Shown here: positions 14,861 through 21,991 of the stretch, in pieces
Layout: every line of letters starts with the position of its first letter
Numbering within the stretch: position 1 is the first letter of the stretch
Source of the DNA: Candidatus Levyibacteriota bacterium
GTDB taxonomy: Bacteria; Patescibacteriota; Microgenomatia; Levybacterales; UBA12049
DNA: 41,409 bases
Direction of reading: 5' to 3'
NCBI GenBank assembly: GCA_016180725.1
Contig: JACPAR010000006.1
Location: 1-41,409 of the forward strand
Notes under the pieces: model-generated
The model's input: only the letters and a program-made list of their open reading frames with translations
What the model was told of the DNA's origin: nothing
Databases searched by the model: none
Made by a program: the position numbers and the translations under genes

Positions 14861-15678
14861 TTAATATTAAAACAAAAGATCAGATAGAAAAGATGAAAAT
14901 AGGCGGACATATTTTGGCAGAGGTTTTATTTGAAGTGATGGCAAATATAAAACCGGGAGTATCAGAATTGGAGTTGGATCAACTGGCCGAGAAATTAATT
15001 TTAGAAAAAGGCGGAGAGCCGGGGTTTAAAAAAGTTGCGGGATATAAATATACAATTTGCGTTTCTACAAATAACGTTGTTGTTCACGGGATACCAACTG
15101 GATATAAGTTTAAAGAAGGAGATGTTGTTGGTGTTGACTGTGGAGTTTATTATAAAGGTTTTCATACAGATATGGCGGAAACGCTTTGCGTTTCAACTCA
15201 AAACTCAAAACTCCCGCTTCGCCCGCCTAGACTCGGCGAGGCTGGCAGCGAGGCGAGCAAAGTTCAAAGTTCAGATGAAATTGATAAGTTTTTGAAGATA
15301 GGGAAAAAGGCGCTTGAAGAAGGGATAAAAGTAGCAAAAGTAGGTAATCGGGTGGGAAATATCTCAAAAACCATTCAAGACATTGTAGAAGGCTCCGGTT
15401 ACTCAATTGTAAGAAGTTTAGTCGGGCATGGAGTAGGAAAATATCTTCACGAAGAGCCGGAGGTGCCAGGATTCTTAATTGAACCTATGTCTCAAACACC
15501 TAAGCTTATTGAGGGTATGACTATTGCTATCGAGGTAATTTATAATTTGGGAGGAAAAGAAGTTGTATATTCAAACGACGATGGCTGGACAATTAGCACG
15601 GCAGATGGGAGCACATCTGGACTATTTGAAAGAACAGTTGAAATCACCGATAATGTCCCAGCTGTTCTAACAAAATAA
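14857..15678 (+). CDS. map: Methionine aminopeptidase type I with repeat-encoded insertion
   Basis: 273 residues. It removes the initiator Met from nascent proteins and needs two metal ions. Ligands are visible: D94 (GVDCG), D105 (HTDMAE), H191 (GHGVG), E226 (AIEVI) and E258 (FERT). The substrate histidine is in VVVHGIP (about 77). Residues of about 114-140 (TQNSKLPLRPPRLGEAGSEA and on) are not part of the usual fold. They fall in the surface loop after the second metal ligand and are encoded by a repeat module. The frame is kept across the insertion, so the protein is probably active. Confidence 0.95.
   Translation: MINIKTKDQIEKMKIGGHILAEVLFEVMANIKPGVSELELDQLAEKLILEKGGEPGFKKVAGYKYTICVSTNNVVVHGIPTGYKFKEGDVVGVDCGVYYKGFHTDMAETLCVSTQNSKLPLRPPRLGEAGSEASKVQSSDEIDKFLKIGKKALEEGIKVAKVGNRVGNISKTIQDIVEGSGYSIVRSLVGHGVGKYLHEEPEVPGFLIEPMSQTPKLIEGMTIAIEVIYNLGGKEVVYSNDDGWTISTADGSTSGLFERTVEITDNVPAVLTK
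15198..15276. repeat. Composite repeat in frame inside map
   Basis: Heptads CTCAAAA, CTCAAAA are followed by a GC module (CCCGCTTCGCC ... GCGAGGCGAGC with an inner GCCCGCC...GGCGAGGC pairing) and then AAAGTTC, AAAGTTC. The outer GC parts match the module in the rpsC-rplP spacer in the opposite orientation (7508-7530). Insertion length preserves the reading frame. Confidence 0.7.
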
Positions 15679-15680
15679 TC

Positions 15681-15709
15681 TTGCTCTTTATAGGATAATT
15701 TGTTATAAT
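15681..15709 (+). promoter_or_regulatory. Promoter of infA
   Basis: TTGCTC at 15681-15686, a 17-nt spacer and TATAAT at 15704-15709. It lies 2 nt after the map stop, so infA-rpmJ-rpsM and downstream genes can be transcribed independently. The leader (about 80 nt) is the repeat spacer. Confidence 0.7.
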
Positions 15710-15711
15710 AC

Positions 15712-15796
15712 TTTAAGTTAAAAGTTTAAAGTGAAAAGTTCAAAATTACAGTAAGAAATTCAAAGTTTATTTATAATTTTGAATTTTTAATTTTTT
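15712..15796. repeat. Heptad palindrome in the infA leader
   Basis: Units AAGTTAA, AAGTTTA, AAGTGAA, AAGTTCA follow one another, then a right arm ATAATTTTGAATTTTTAATTT. The right arm ends in T7 directly before the ATG. It would be part of the 5' UTR if the promoter at 15681 is used. Confidence 0.6.
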
Positions 15797-15797
15797 T

Positions 15798-16016
15798 ATG
15801 GCTCATCAGGGATCTGTAGAGATTAAGGGAGTAGTAAAGGAATCTCTTCCTAATACGCTTTTTCGTGTAGAGATAGAGCCGGGAAGAGTAATTTTGTGTC
15901 ATCTTTCGGGTAAAATGAGAATGCATTTTATTAAAATTTTGCCGGGAGACAGGGTTGTTGTTGAAATGACGCCGTACGATAAAAGCAAGGGCAGAATTAT
16001 TTACAGGGAGAAATAA
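15798..16016 (+). CDS. infA: Translation initiation factor IF-1
   Basis: 72 residues, normal length. The S1-like OB fold has [39 protein letters not shown] and a final GRIIYREK, all typical of IF-1. It binds the 30S A site during initiation. No Shine-Dalgarno sequence precedes the ATG, which follows a T-run from the repeat spacer. rpmJ follows after 2 nt. Confidence 0.97.
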   Translation: MAHQGSVEIKGVVKESLPNTLFRVEIEPGRVILCHLSGKMRMHFIKILPGDRVVVEMTPYDKSKGRIIYREK

Positions 16017-16018
16017 AA

Positions 16019-16132
16019 ATGAAAGTTCAAGCAAGCATTAAAAAAAGATGTGTAAAGTGCAAAATTATAAAAAGGAAAGGTGTTCTTCGCATTGTCTGCG
16101 AAAACCCAAGACACAAACAAAGACAAGGCTGA
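16019..16132 (+). CDS. rpmJ: 50S ribosomal protein L36 (bL36)
   Basis: 37 residues, a normal-length L36. It reads [17 protein letters not shown] onward, with C11, C14, C27 and H32 forming the zinc ribbon. A GGGAG sequence in the end of infA serves as ribosome binding site. The stop is TGA. It has the usual place between infA and rpsM. Confidence 0.95.
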   Translation: MKVQASIKKRCVKCKIIKRKGVLRIVCENPRHKQRQG

Positions 16133-16185
16133 TAAGCGTCTAGCAACTAGCAACTAGCGTTCAGTTTTCTTAACTAAACGCTAAA
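16133..16185. repeat. Heptad palindrome between rpmJ and rpsM
   Basis: Seven-nt units after two bases: AGCGTCT, AGCAACT, AGCAACT, AGCGTTC, AGTTTTC, TTAACTA, AACGCTA. AGCGTTcAGTT can pair with AACTaAACGCT around a TTCTT loop. Same word group as the rpsS-rplV and rplM-rpsI spacers. Confidence 0.65.
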
Positions 16186-16189
16186 TAAT

Positions 16190-16615
16190 ATGAGGATTGC
16201 GGGTTTTAATATACCAGATGAAAAAAGAATCGATATTGCTTTAACATATCTTTATGGTATTGGCAGGAGCAATGTTGTTGGCGTTTTAAAAAAAGCGTCT
16301 GTTGACGCTGCAAAAAGAGTCAAAACACTTTCTGAAGATGAACAAAAAAGACTGCAAAAAGCACTGGAGCAATACAAAATAGAAGGAGACCTTCGGGCGG
16401 AAGTAACAGGGAATATTAAGAGATTAAGAGAAATAGGAGCTTATAGAGGTACAAGGCATAGTAAAGGCCTTCCAGTTAGAGGACAAAGAACCCGTTCTAA
16501 TGCAAGAACAAAACGAGGCAAGAGAATGACAATTGGAGCAATTAAGAAAGAATTGGCTGCAAAAATGGGAATTGGTGCCAAAGAAGAGAAGCCGGCAGGA
16601 GCAAGTTCTAAATAA
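16190..16615 (+). CDS. rpsM: 30S ribosomal protein S13 (uS13)
   Basis: 141 residues, about 20 longer than usual through a C-terminal Lys/Ala/Gly tail. RIAGFNIPDEKRIDIALTYL at the start, the HhH region YGIGRSN, and GTRHSKGLPVRGQRTRSNAR are diagnostic. It contacts the 50S head bridges and the P-site tRNA. rpsK follows after 3 nt. Confidence 0.96.
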   Translation: MRIAGFNIPDEKRIDIALTYLYGIGRSNVVGVLKKASVDAAKRVKTLSEDEQKRLQKALEQYKIEGDLRAEVTGNIKRLREIGAYRGTRHSKGLPVRGQRTRSNARTKRGKRMTIGAIKKELAAKMGIGAKEEKPAGASSK

Positions 16616-16618
16616 CAT

Positions 16619-17032
16619 ATGAAAGAAGTTAAAGACAAAAAGCAGACAGACAAACAGTCTGCAAAAAAGAAAACAGGAGTAAAAGTTTCTCAAAGTGGAA
16701 AAGCTTATATTACTGCGACGTTTAACAATACTTTAGTTACCATTACTAATGATAAGGGTGAGACTATTTCTTGGAGCAGCGCCGGAGCCAGAGGGTTTAA
16801 AGGCACCAGAAAATCAACTCCATATGCTGCAACTGTTGCAGTTGAGGATGCGGCAAAAAAAGCGGTGGAAAAAGGCTTAAAAAGCGTTGAGGTTTACGTA
16901 AAAGGTCCAGGTTCAGGCAGAGACTCTGCTCTTAGAGCGATTAAGGCGGCTGGAATTTCGATTTCTTTAATCGGTGATGTAACACCAATTCCGCATAACG
17001 GGCCAAGAGCAAAGAAAAAAAGGAGAGTCTAA
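16619..17032 (+). CDS. rpsK: 30S ribosomal protein S11 (uS11)
   Basis: 137 residues. A Lys-rich N-terminus is followed by [33 protein letters not shown] and the C-terminal [18 protein letters not shown]11 lies at the platform near the mRNA exit. It is followed by rpsD after 7 nt. Confidence 0.97.
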   Translation: MKEVKDKKQTDKQSAKKKTGVKVSQSGKAYITATFNNTLVTITNDKGETISWSSAGARGFKGTRKSTPYAATVAVEDAAKKAVEKGLKSVEVYVKGPGSGRDSALRAIKAAGISISLIGDVTPIPHNGPRAKKKRRV

Positions 17033-17039
17033 AACAACT

Positions 17040-17642
17040 ATGGCTAGATATACAGGACCAAAACATAGATTAGCACGAAGAGAAGGAATAAATCTCTTAG
17101 ACAAAACGTCTGCATCGTTACAAAGGCGTTTGAATATTCCTCCCGGTATTCATGGAAGAAAGAGAAAAAGAGCCTTGTCTGAATTTGGTCAACAGTTGCG
17201 CGAAAAACAAAAAGCAAAAGTAATATACGGAGTTTTGGAAAAACAATTTAAACGATTGGTAAACACAGTACGAGAAAGCAGAGGAGAAACAGGAGAAATG
17301 TTAATATCTCTTTTAGAAACAAGACTGGACAATGTTGTATACAGACTTGGTTTTGCTAAAAGCAGATTTCAGGCAAGACAGTTAGTTACACACGGACATA
17401 TTCTAGTCAACGGGAAGAAATTAACCATCCCATCTTATCAGGTAAAAGTAGGAGATATTGTTTCTCCTTCAGAAAAAATAAAAAAGAATCTAGCCTTAAA
17501 AAGCGTATTTGATGAGAAAACTAACATACTTGCTTTTATTGAAAGAAAAGGTCTTTTGGGTAAGCTTGCAAGAATGCCAAAACGGGCTGATTTGGAGGTC
17601 CCTTTTAATACACAATTGATTATTGAATATTATTCGAGATAA
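17040..17642 (+). CDS. rpsD: 30S ribosomal protein S4 (uS4)
   Basis: 200 residues. ARYTGPKHRLARREGINL opens it. The S4 RNA-binding domain has LETRLDNVVYRLGFAKSRFQAR and VTHGHILVNGK. The N-terminal zinc-site cysteines of some S4 proteins are absent, so this is the zinc-free form. S4 nucleates 30S assembly. The -35 of the rpoA promoter lies inside its last codons. Confidence 0.97.
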   Translation: MARYTGPKHRLARREGINLLDKTSASLQRRLNIPPGIHGRKRKRALSEFGQQLREKQKAKVIYGVLEKQFKRLVNTVRESRGETGEMLISLLETRLDNVVYRLGFAKSRFQARQLVTHGHILVNGKKLTIPSYQVKVGDIVSPSEKIKKNLALKSVFDEKTNILAFIERKGLLGKLARMPKRADLEVPFNTQLIIEYYSR

Positions 17643-17651
17643 TGGTATACT
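17623..17651 (+). promoter_or_regulatory. Promoter of rpoA
   Basis: TTGAAT at 17623-17628 inside rpsD, a 17-nt spacer, then TATACT at 17646-17651. It would give a leader of about 75 nt made of the word palindrome. Confidence 0.6.
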
Positions 17652-17729
17652 ATATCTAGTTTATAGTTACATAGCTGCATGGCTATATAGTTAACCATTG
17701 AACAATCAGACCATGTAGCTATTTTACTT
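17652..17729. repeat. Eight-nt word array between rpsD and rpoA
   Basis: Consecutive 8-nt units TATAGTTA, CATAGCTG, CATGGCTA, TATAGTTA, ACCATTGA, followed by ACCATGTAGCTATTTTAC as a partial reverse complement. It resembles the heptad arrays but with a period of 8 and a different word. Confidence 0.6.
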
Positions 17730-17732
17730 TCT

Positions 17733-18659
17733 ATGATAGAGCCAATATTTAAAGTTAAAGAAGAAAAAGTTACAGATACTTACGGAGAATTTATTATTGA
17801 GCCTTTAGAGCCGGGATATGGTCATACTATTGGTAATGCGCTTCGTAGAATTCTTCTTGGATCAATCCCCGGGGCAGCAGTAACAACCGTAAAGATTGCA
17901 GGAGTTAAGCATAAGTTTTCAACACTGCCGGGGCTTAAGGAAAATATAGTTGATTTCTTACTTAATCTAAAGGGAATAAACTTTCGTCTTTCTGATTCCA
18001 AAACAAACGCAGTTGTTAGGCTTTCGGTAAAAGGACCAGCAGAAGTAAAAGCAGGCGATTTAGAATTAACAGACGGCGTAGAAGTCGTTAACAAAGATCA
18101 TTATTTGGGTTCACTTTCTGATAAAAAGTCAAAGTTGGAAATGGAGTTAACCATAGAAAAAGGTTATGGTTATTCGTTGGCCGAAGAAAGAAAGATCAGC
18201 ACATTGGGAGTAATTCCATCTGATGCAATATTTTCACCGGTTAGAAGAGTAAACTACAGCGTTGAAGCAACCAGGGTTGGAAGACAAACAAATTTAGATA
18301 AGCTAGTTTTAAATATTTGGACAAATGGAACGATAGCACCCAAAGAAGCGCTAACAGAAGCATCTAAAATTTTGGCTTCTTACTTCTTGCAGATTTATGA
18401 ACCAAAAACTTCCTCTTTGCCTATAGAAGGAATTGCAATAAATCCAGCAGTTTCCGAAGATCTTCTTAAACTAACTATTGACGAGCTTGATCTTCCTACA
18501 AGAATTTATAATTCTCTTCGAAACGGGGGCATAGAAACATTAGGACAATTACTTGGAACGTCAAAGAAAGATTTAATGACCATGCGAAACATGGGCGGTA
18601 AATCAATTTCAATAATTGAAGAAAAACTTCGAGAAAAAGGAATATCCTTAAGCGTTTAA
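17733..18659 (+). CDS. rpoA: DNA-directed RNA polymerase subunit alpha
   Basis: 308 residues, full two-domain form. The N-terminal dimerisation domain has EPLEPGYGHTIGNALRRILL at about 27-46 and GAAVTTVKIAGVKHKFSTLPG. The C-terminal domain (about 240-308) has LDLPTRIYNSLRNGGIETLG and MRNMGGKSISIIEEKL, the helix-hairpin-helix that binds UP elements and activators. It follows the ribosomal genes as usual. Confidence 0.98.
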   Translation: MIEPIFKVKEEKVTDTYGEFIIEPLEPGYGHTIGNALRRILLGSIPGAAVTTVKIAGVKHKFSTLPGLKENIVDFLLNLKGINFRLSDSKTNAVVRLSVKGPAEVKAGDLELTDGVEVVNKDHYLGSLSDKKSKLEMELTIEKGYGYSLAEERKISTLGVIPSDAIFSPVRRVNYSVEATRVGRQTNLDKLVLNIWTNGTIAPKEALTEASKILASYFLQIYEPKTSSLPIEGIAINPAVSEDLLKLTIDELDLPTRIYNSLRNGGIETLGQLLGTSKKDLMTMRNMGGKSISIIEEKLREKGISLSV

Positions 18660-18748
18660 ATACGAATTTATACGAATGTAAATAGTGCGAATGCATCCGA
18701 AAAATTTGGAAAAATTCGTATTTATAATTCGGATATATTCGTATTTTT
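18660..18748. repeat. ATACGAAT word palindrome between rpoA and rplQ
   Basis: ATACGAA occurs twice at 10-nt spacing, followed by GTGCGAATG and CATCCGAA. The right arm is AATTCGTATTTATAATTC, GGATATATTCGTA and then T6. The arms pair over the gap. The terminal T-run makes it terminator-like, 3 nt before the rplQ ATG, so partial attenuation is possible. Confidence 0.6.
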
Positions 18749-18751
18749 TCT

Positions 18752-19198
18752 ATGAGAAAGAATGTTTTTGGAAGAAGATTTAAAAGAGACAAAAACGAAA
18801 GAAAGGCTCTTTTTAAGAGTCTTATAACTGCGTTGGTTTTAAGTGATAAAATTGAAACAACAGAAGAGAAAGCAAAATCAATTAAGGGGACAATAGATAA
18901 GCTTATCAATAAAGTTAAGAAAAATCATGTGCAGGTAAATAAGGTAACAGCAAGGTATCTTGCGCCGATTGCAGTTGATGCATTTGTTAATCAGGTTGTT
19001 CCCAGTTTTACTACAAGAACCAGCGGTTATACCAGAATTATAAAAAAAGGGAGAAGACTTACAGATAAAGCTAAGATGGTTGTGATGGAATGGGTGGAAA
19101 GGGAAGAGCCAGTTAAGGTAGAAAAAGAAAAAAAAGAGAAGCAGCCAGAAAAGAAAGAAGAGCCAGCTAAGAAAGTTGCTAAGAAAGCAAAAAAATAA
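18752..19198 (+). CDS. rplQ: 50S ribosomal protein L17 (bL17)
   Basis: 148 residues. RKNVFGRRFKRDKNERKALF (shortened form of the usual RKLGR start) leads into the L17 core, with LITALVLSDKIETTEEKAK and SGYTRIIKKGRRLTDKAKMV. The last 30 residues are a low-complexity K/E/P tail. The stop is followed after one base by the rplM ATG. Confidence 0.95.
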   Translation: MRKNVFGRRFKRDKNERKALFKSLITALVLSDKIETTEEKAKSIKGTIDKLINKVKKNHVQVNKVTARYLAPIAVDAFVNQVVPSFTTRTSGYTRIIKKGRRLTDKAKMVVMEWVEREEPVKVEKEKKEKQPEKKEEPAKKVAKKAKK

Positions 19199-19199
19199 T

Positions 19200-19619
19200 A
19201 TGACAGATTCAACAAAACAATCAGATATTAAACATGTTTGGCATCTGGTAGATTTAAAAGGAAAAACATTGGGAAGAGTATCTAGCGAAATTGCCAAGCT
19301 TTTAATGGGAAAGGCAAAGCCGTATTTTGTAAGAAATATTGATTGTGGTGATTATGTTGTTGTAATTAATGCAAAAGATGTTGTGGTAACAGGAAAAAAA
19401 GAAGAGCAAAAAAAATATTACAGATATTCCGGTTATCCTGGAGGATTACATGCAGAAACGCTTGGGGCTTTGAGAAAAAGAAAGCCCTTTGAAGTAGTAA
19501 ATCATGCAGTTAAAGGTATGCTGCCTCAAAATAAATTACGTGATAAAATGTTAAAGAGATTATTTGTGTTTGCAGGAGAAGAACACTCTTATAAAGATAA
19601 ATTTAAAGCAAGCGTCTAG
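19200..19619 (+). CDS. rplM: 50S ribosomal protein L13 (uL13)
   Basis: 139 residues from the ATG at 19200; an upstream in-frame start would overlap rplQ and is not needed. KHVWHLVDLKGKTLGRVSSE, DCGDYVVVINAKDVVVTG-type strand and HAVKGMLPQNKLRDKMLKRL are diagnostic. It is paired with rpsI, as is normal for the L13-S9 operon, here joined to rplQ. Confidence 0.97.
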   Translation: MTDSTKQSDIKHVWHLVDLKGKTLGRVSSEIAKLLMGKAKPYFVRNIDCGDYVVVINAKDVVVTGKKEEQKKYYRYSGYPGGLHAETLGALRKRKPFEVVNHAVKGMLPQNKLRDKMLKRLFVFAGEEHSYKDKFKASV

Positions 19620-19718
19620 CAGCTAGCGTTTAGCGTTCAGTTTTCTTAACTAGACGCTAGTCGCCACGTCAAACGTGGCAGTCGCGTTTGACGCGACGCT
19701 GATAACTAAACGTTAAAT
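19611..19718. repeat. Composite heptad-array palindrome with double GC hairpin, rplM-rpsI spacer
   Basis: Units AGCGTCT, AGCAGCT, AGCGTTT, AGCGTTC, AGTTTTC, TTAACTA, GACGCTA are followed by CCACGT-CAA-ACGTGG (19664-19678) and GTCGCG-TTTGA-CGCGAC (19681-19697). It closes with GACGCTG, ATAACTA, AACGTTA. The array starts inside the last codons of rplM. It is the best-preserved copy of the layout seen at 6396-6509. Confidence 0.7.
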
Positions 19719-19721
19719 AAT

Positions 19722-20210
19722 ATGGCAGAAGAAAATATAAAAGAAGAAAAAGAACAAGTTCAGGCAAAAAAGGTTTCTAAAAAAGACTACGTTCACGCTA
19801 TAGGAAGAAGAAGAGAAGCTACTGCACGTGTTAGACTGTATACAAATGGTAAAGAAGTTAGTTGGGGAGATCAGGTTGTAAAAAAGGGAGAAATTTTTGT
19901 AAATGAAAAACCAATTGAGCAGTATTTTTCGGGTGAAGTTGCAAAATCCGTTTACATAGAGCCTTTTAGAACAACAAATACGATTTCTAAATTTACAGTA
20001 ACCGCAAAAGTAGAAGGCGGAGGAAAGCACGGACAACTCCAAGCGTTTGTTCATGCAATTTCGAGGGCACTTTCGGAGTTTAATACAGAAAAATTCCGTC
20101 CTGTTCTTAAGAAAAAAGGGTTATTAACAAGAGATGCAAGAGCAAGACAGCGCCGAAAAGTTGGAATGGGTGGAAAATCAAGACGAAAAAAACAATCACC
20201 AAAGCGGTAA
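19722..20210 (+). CDS. rpsI: 30S ribosomal protein S9 (uS9) with N-terminal extension
   Basis: 162 residues against about 130. The first 20 residues (E/K/Q-rich) are extra; the S9 core begins at YVHAIGRRREATARVRLY. GGGKHGQLQAFVHAISRAL and the C-terminal VGMGGKSRRKKQSPKR follow. The terminal KR tail reaches the P-site tRNA and is intact. It is the last ribosomal gene of the cluster. Confidence 0.97.
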   Translation: MAEENIKEEKEQVQAKKVSKKDYVHAIGRRREATARVRLYTNGKEVSWGDQVVKKGEIFVNEKPIEQYFSGEVAKSVYIEPFRTTNTISKFTVTAKVEGGGKHGQLQAFVHAISRALSEFNTEKFRPVLKKKGLLTRDARARQRRKVGMGGKSRRKKQSPKR

Positions 20211-20250
20211 TATTCTCCAGATAGCTTCTGTTTGTGATACACTCAGTGTT

Positions 20251-20943
20251 ATGAATCAGGGAATGTTTACGCTTTTATTAGGGTTACTACTTGGAATTAA
20301 GCATGCTTTTGAAGCAGACCATATTATTGCCGTTTCTACAATTCTTACAGAACAACGTAATTCTTATAAATCAGCCCTAGTTGGAACATTTTGGGGAATC
20401 GGACATACAGCAACACTTTTTATTGTTGGCATTATAATTTTGCTTGCGAAAGTATCAATTCCTGCCAGGATTAGTAATATTTTGGAATTTGGTGTTGGTA
20501 TCATGCTTGTGTTTCTTGGGATTAGAAACTTTATGCAGGGACGGATTTTAATACATCAACACGAACATAAACACAACAATACAAACCATAAGCATAAACA
20601 CTACCATAAAGGAGAGACAAATCTTCATGCTCATCATAAGTCATTTTTTATAGGTAGTGTTCATGGGTTGGCAGGAAGCGGAGCATTAATGATTTTAGTA
20701 TTGTCAACAATTAATTCAGTTACACAGGGATTGTATTATATAATACTTTTTGGTATTGGTTCAATTTTTGGAATGACTGCAATGAGCTTTATTATTGGAT
20801 TACCGTTTACTTATGGGGTTAATAAATCTCCGAATATAGAAAAATATATTCGCGTTGTTGCAGGAACCTTAAGTATTATTTTTGGTTTATATGTTATATA
20901 TCAAATAGGAATTGTAGAAAAGTTTTCAGGTCATCCATCATGA
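20251..20943 (+). CDS. Nickel/cobalt transporter-like membrane protein (NicO/NiCoT type)
   Basis: 230 residues from the ATG at 20251. The membrane topology shows about six hydrophobic segments. The first contains GIKHAFEADHIIAV, the HX4DH metal-selectivity motif of NiCoT and NicO transporters (H18, D23, H24). A histidine-rich loop of about 25 residues (HQHEHKHNNTNHKHKHYH region) follows the third segment and should bind metal. FFIGSVHGLAGSGALMILVL is the second family signature. It probably moves Ni2+ or Co2+ across the inner membrane; direction is not certain. Its stop overlaps the next gene (ATGA). Confidence 0.8.
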   Translation: MNQGMFTLLLGLLLGIKHAFEADHIIAVSTILTEQRNSYKSALVGTFWGIGHTATLFIVGIIILLAKVSIPARISNILEFGVGIMLVFLGIRNFMQGRILIHQHEHKHNNTNHKHKHYHKGETNLHAHHKSFFIGSVHGLAGSGALMILVLSTINSVTQGLYYIILFGIGSIFGMTAMSFIIGLPFTYGVNKSPNIEKYIRVVAGTLSIIFGLYVIYQIGIVEKFSGHPS

Positions 20944-21989
20944 GCAGTAAATCCACTTTTGGGAAATTAATTATTTTTGGTTCCGGAGAAACATCCGAAA
21001 CCGCGAAAAAAGTTCACCGCAAAGTTTTTAAAGGTGAACCTTCCCTGCAACGTGTCGCAGTCTTTGAAACTCCTGCGGGATTTCAACCTAACTCACAACT
21101 TGTTGCGAAGGAAGTAGCAGAACACTTCCGTTTTTCTTTGCCAGAATTTATCGAGAATATTAATGTAATTTCCGCGCGAAAAAAGAACACGTCTTTTAGT
21201 CCCGACAATGCATCTGTTCTTTCTCCTGTAGAAAATGCGACGTTTCTTTTTCTTGGCCCCGGCAGCCCAACTTACGCTAGAGCGCAGTTTGAAAATTCGC
21301 TAGCTCTTCAGCTTATTGTTAAAAGATGGCGAAACGGAGCAATACTTTCGCTTTCAAGCGCTGCGGCAATATCATTTGGCGAGTTTGTTTTGCCGGTTTA
21401 TGAGATATATAAAGCAGGAGCTGATTTATATTGGGAAGAAGGACTTAATGTGTTTCAAGAAGTCGGATTACCTATCACGATTGTCACCCATTGGAATAAT
21501 AATGAAGGAGGAGAAAAGCTCGATACATCCCGTTGTTTTATGGGAAAAAACAGATTTGAAAAACTTCTCAAGCTGCTTCCAAAGGATATTTTTATTTTGG
21601 GAATAGATGAAAATACTGCTACTATTTTTGATTTCCAAAACAACATATTCAGCATCGAAGGAAAAGGAGATGCGTTTCTTTTAAGAAACGGCGAGGAGGT
21701 TGTCTTTGAAAATAAAAAAAGCTTTGCCATTGAATCAATAAAAAGTGGAAAGAAAAAAGAAGTCCAGCCGCCAAGTAATCAAGTACTTATTCATAAGCCT
21801 CCGTCTGGAGAAAAACAAAAAATAGAAAAAAATCAATTATCCCAACAACTTCAAAAGCTCCTCAATGAGAGAGAAAAGGCAAAAGAAGCAAAAGACTTTA
21901 AAAGAGCCGACGAGATCCGCAGCATTTTTCGGGATCAGGGGTTTGTGGTTGAGGATACGCAGAGTAGCCAGGAGGTTTACAAAAAATAG
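20940..21989 (+). CDS. S51-like (cyanophycinase/peptidase E-like) hydrolase fused to a CysRS-type tail
   Basis: 349 residues. Residues 8-250 look like the class-I-amidotransferase-like fold of peptidase family S51: LIIFGSGE at the start, FLFLGPGSPTYA, a nucleophile-elbow candidate LSLSSAAAISFG (S139/S140), and H184 in VTHW. The typical GxSAGA is not exact, so activity is uncertain. Residues 305-341 (LLNEREKAKEAKDFKRADEI, then DQGFVVEDT) match the C-terminal tail of cysteinyl-tRNA synthetase, with no synthetase core present. It is translationally coupled to the transporter. Confidence 0.65.
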   Translation: MSSKSTFGKLIIFGSGETSETAKKVHRKVFKGEPSLQRVAVFETPAGFQPNSQLVAKEVAEHFRFSLPEFIENINVISARKKNTSFSPDNASVLSPVENATFLFLGPGSPTYARAQFENSLALQLIVKRWRNGAILSLSSAAAISFGEFVLPVYEIYKAGADLYWEEGLNVFQEVGLPITIVTHWNNNEGGEKLDTSRCFMGKNRFEKLLKLLPKDIFILGIDENTATIFDFQNNIFSIEGKGDAFLLRNGEEVVFENKKSFAIESIKSGKKKEVQPPSNQVLIHKPPSGEKQKIEKNQLSQQLQKLLNEREKAKEAKDFKRADEIRSIFRDQGFVVEDTQSSQEVYKK

Positions 21990-21991
21990 TT

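Noticed and set aside
20134-20250. A longer N-terminus for the Ni/Co-type transporter
   Set aside because: It would overlap rpsI by 77 nt and adds a charged stretch not seen before the first membrane helix in the family.
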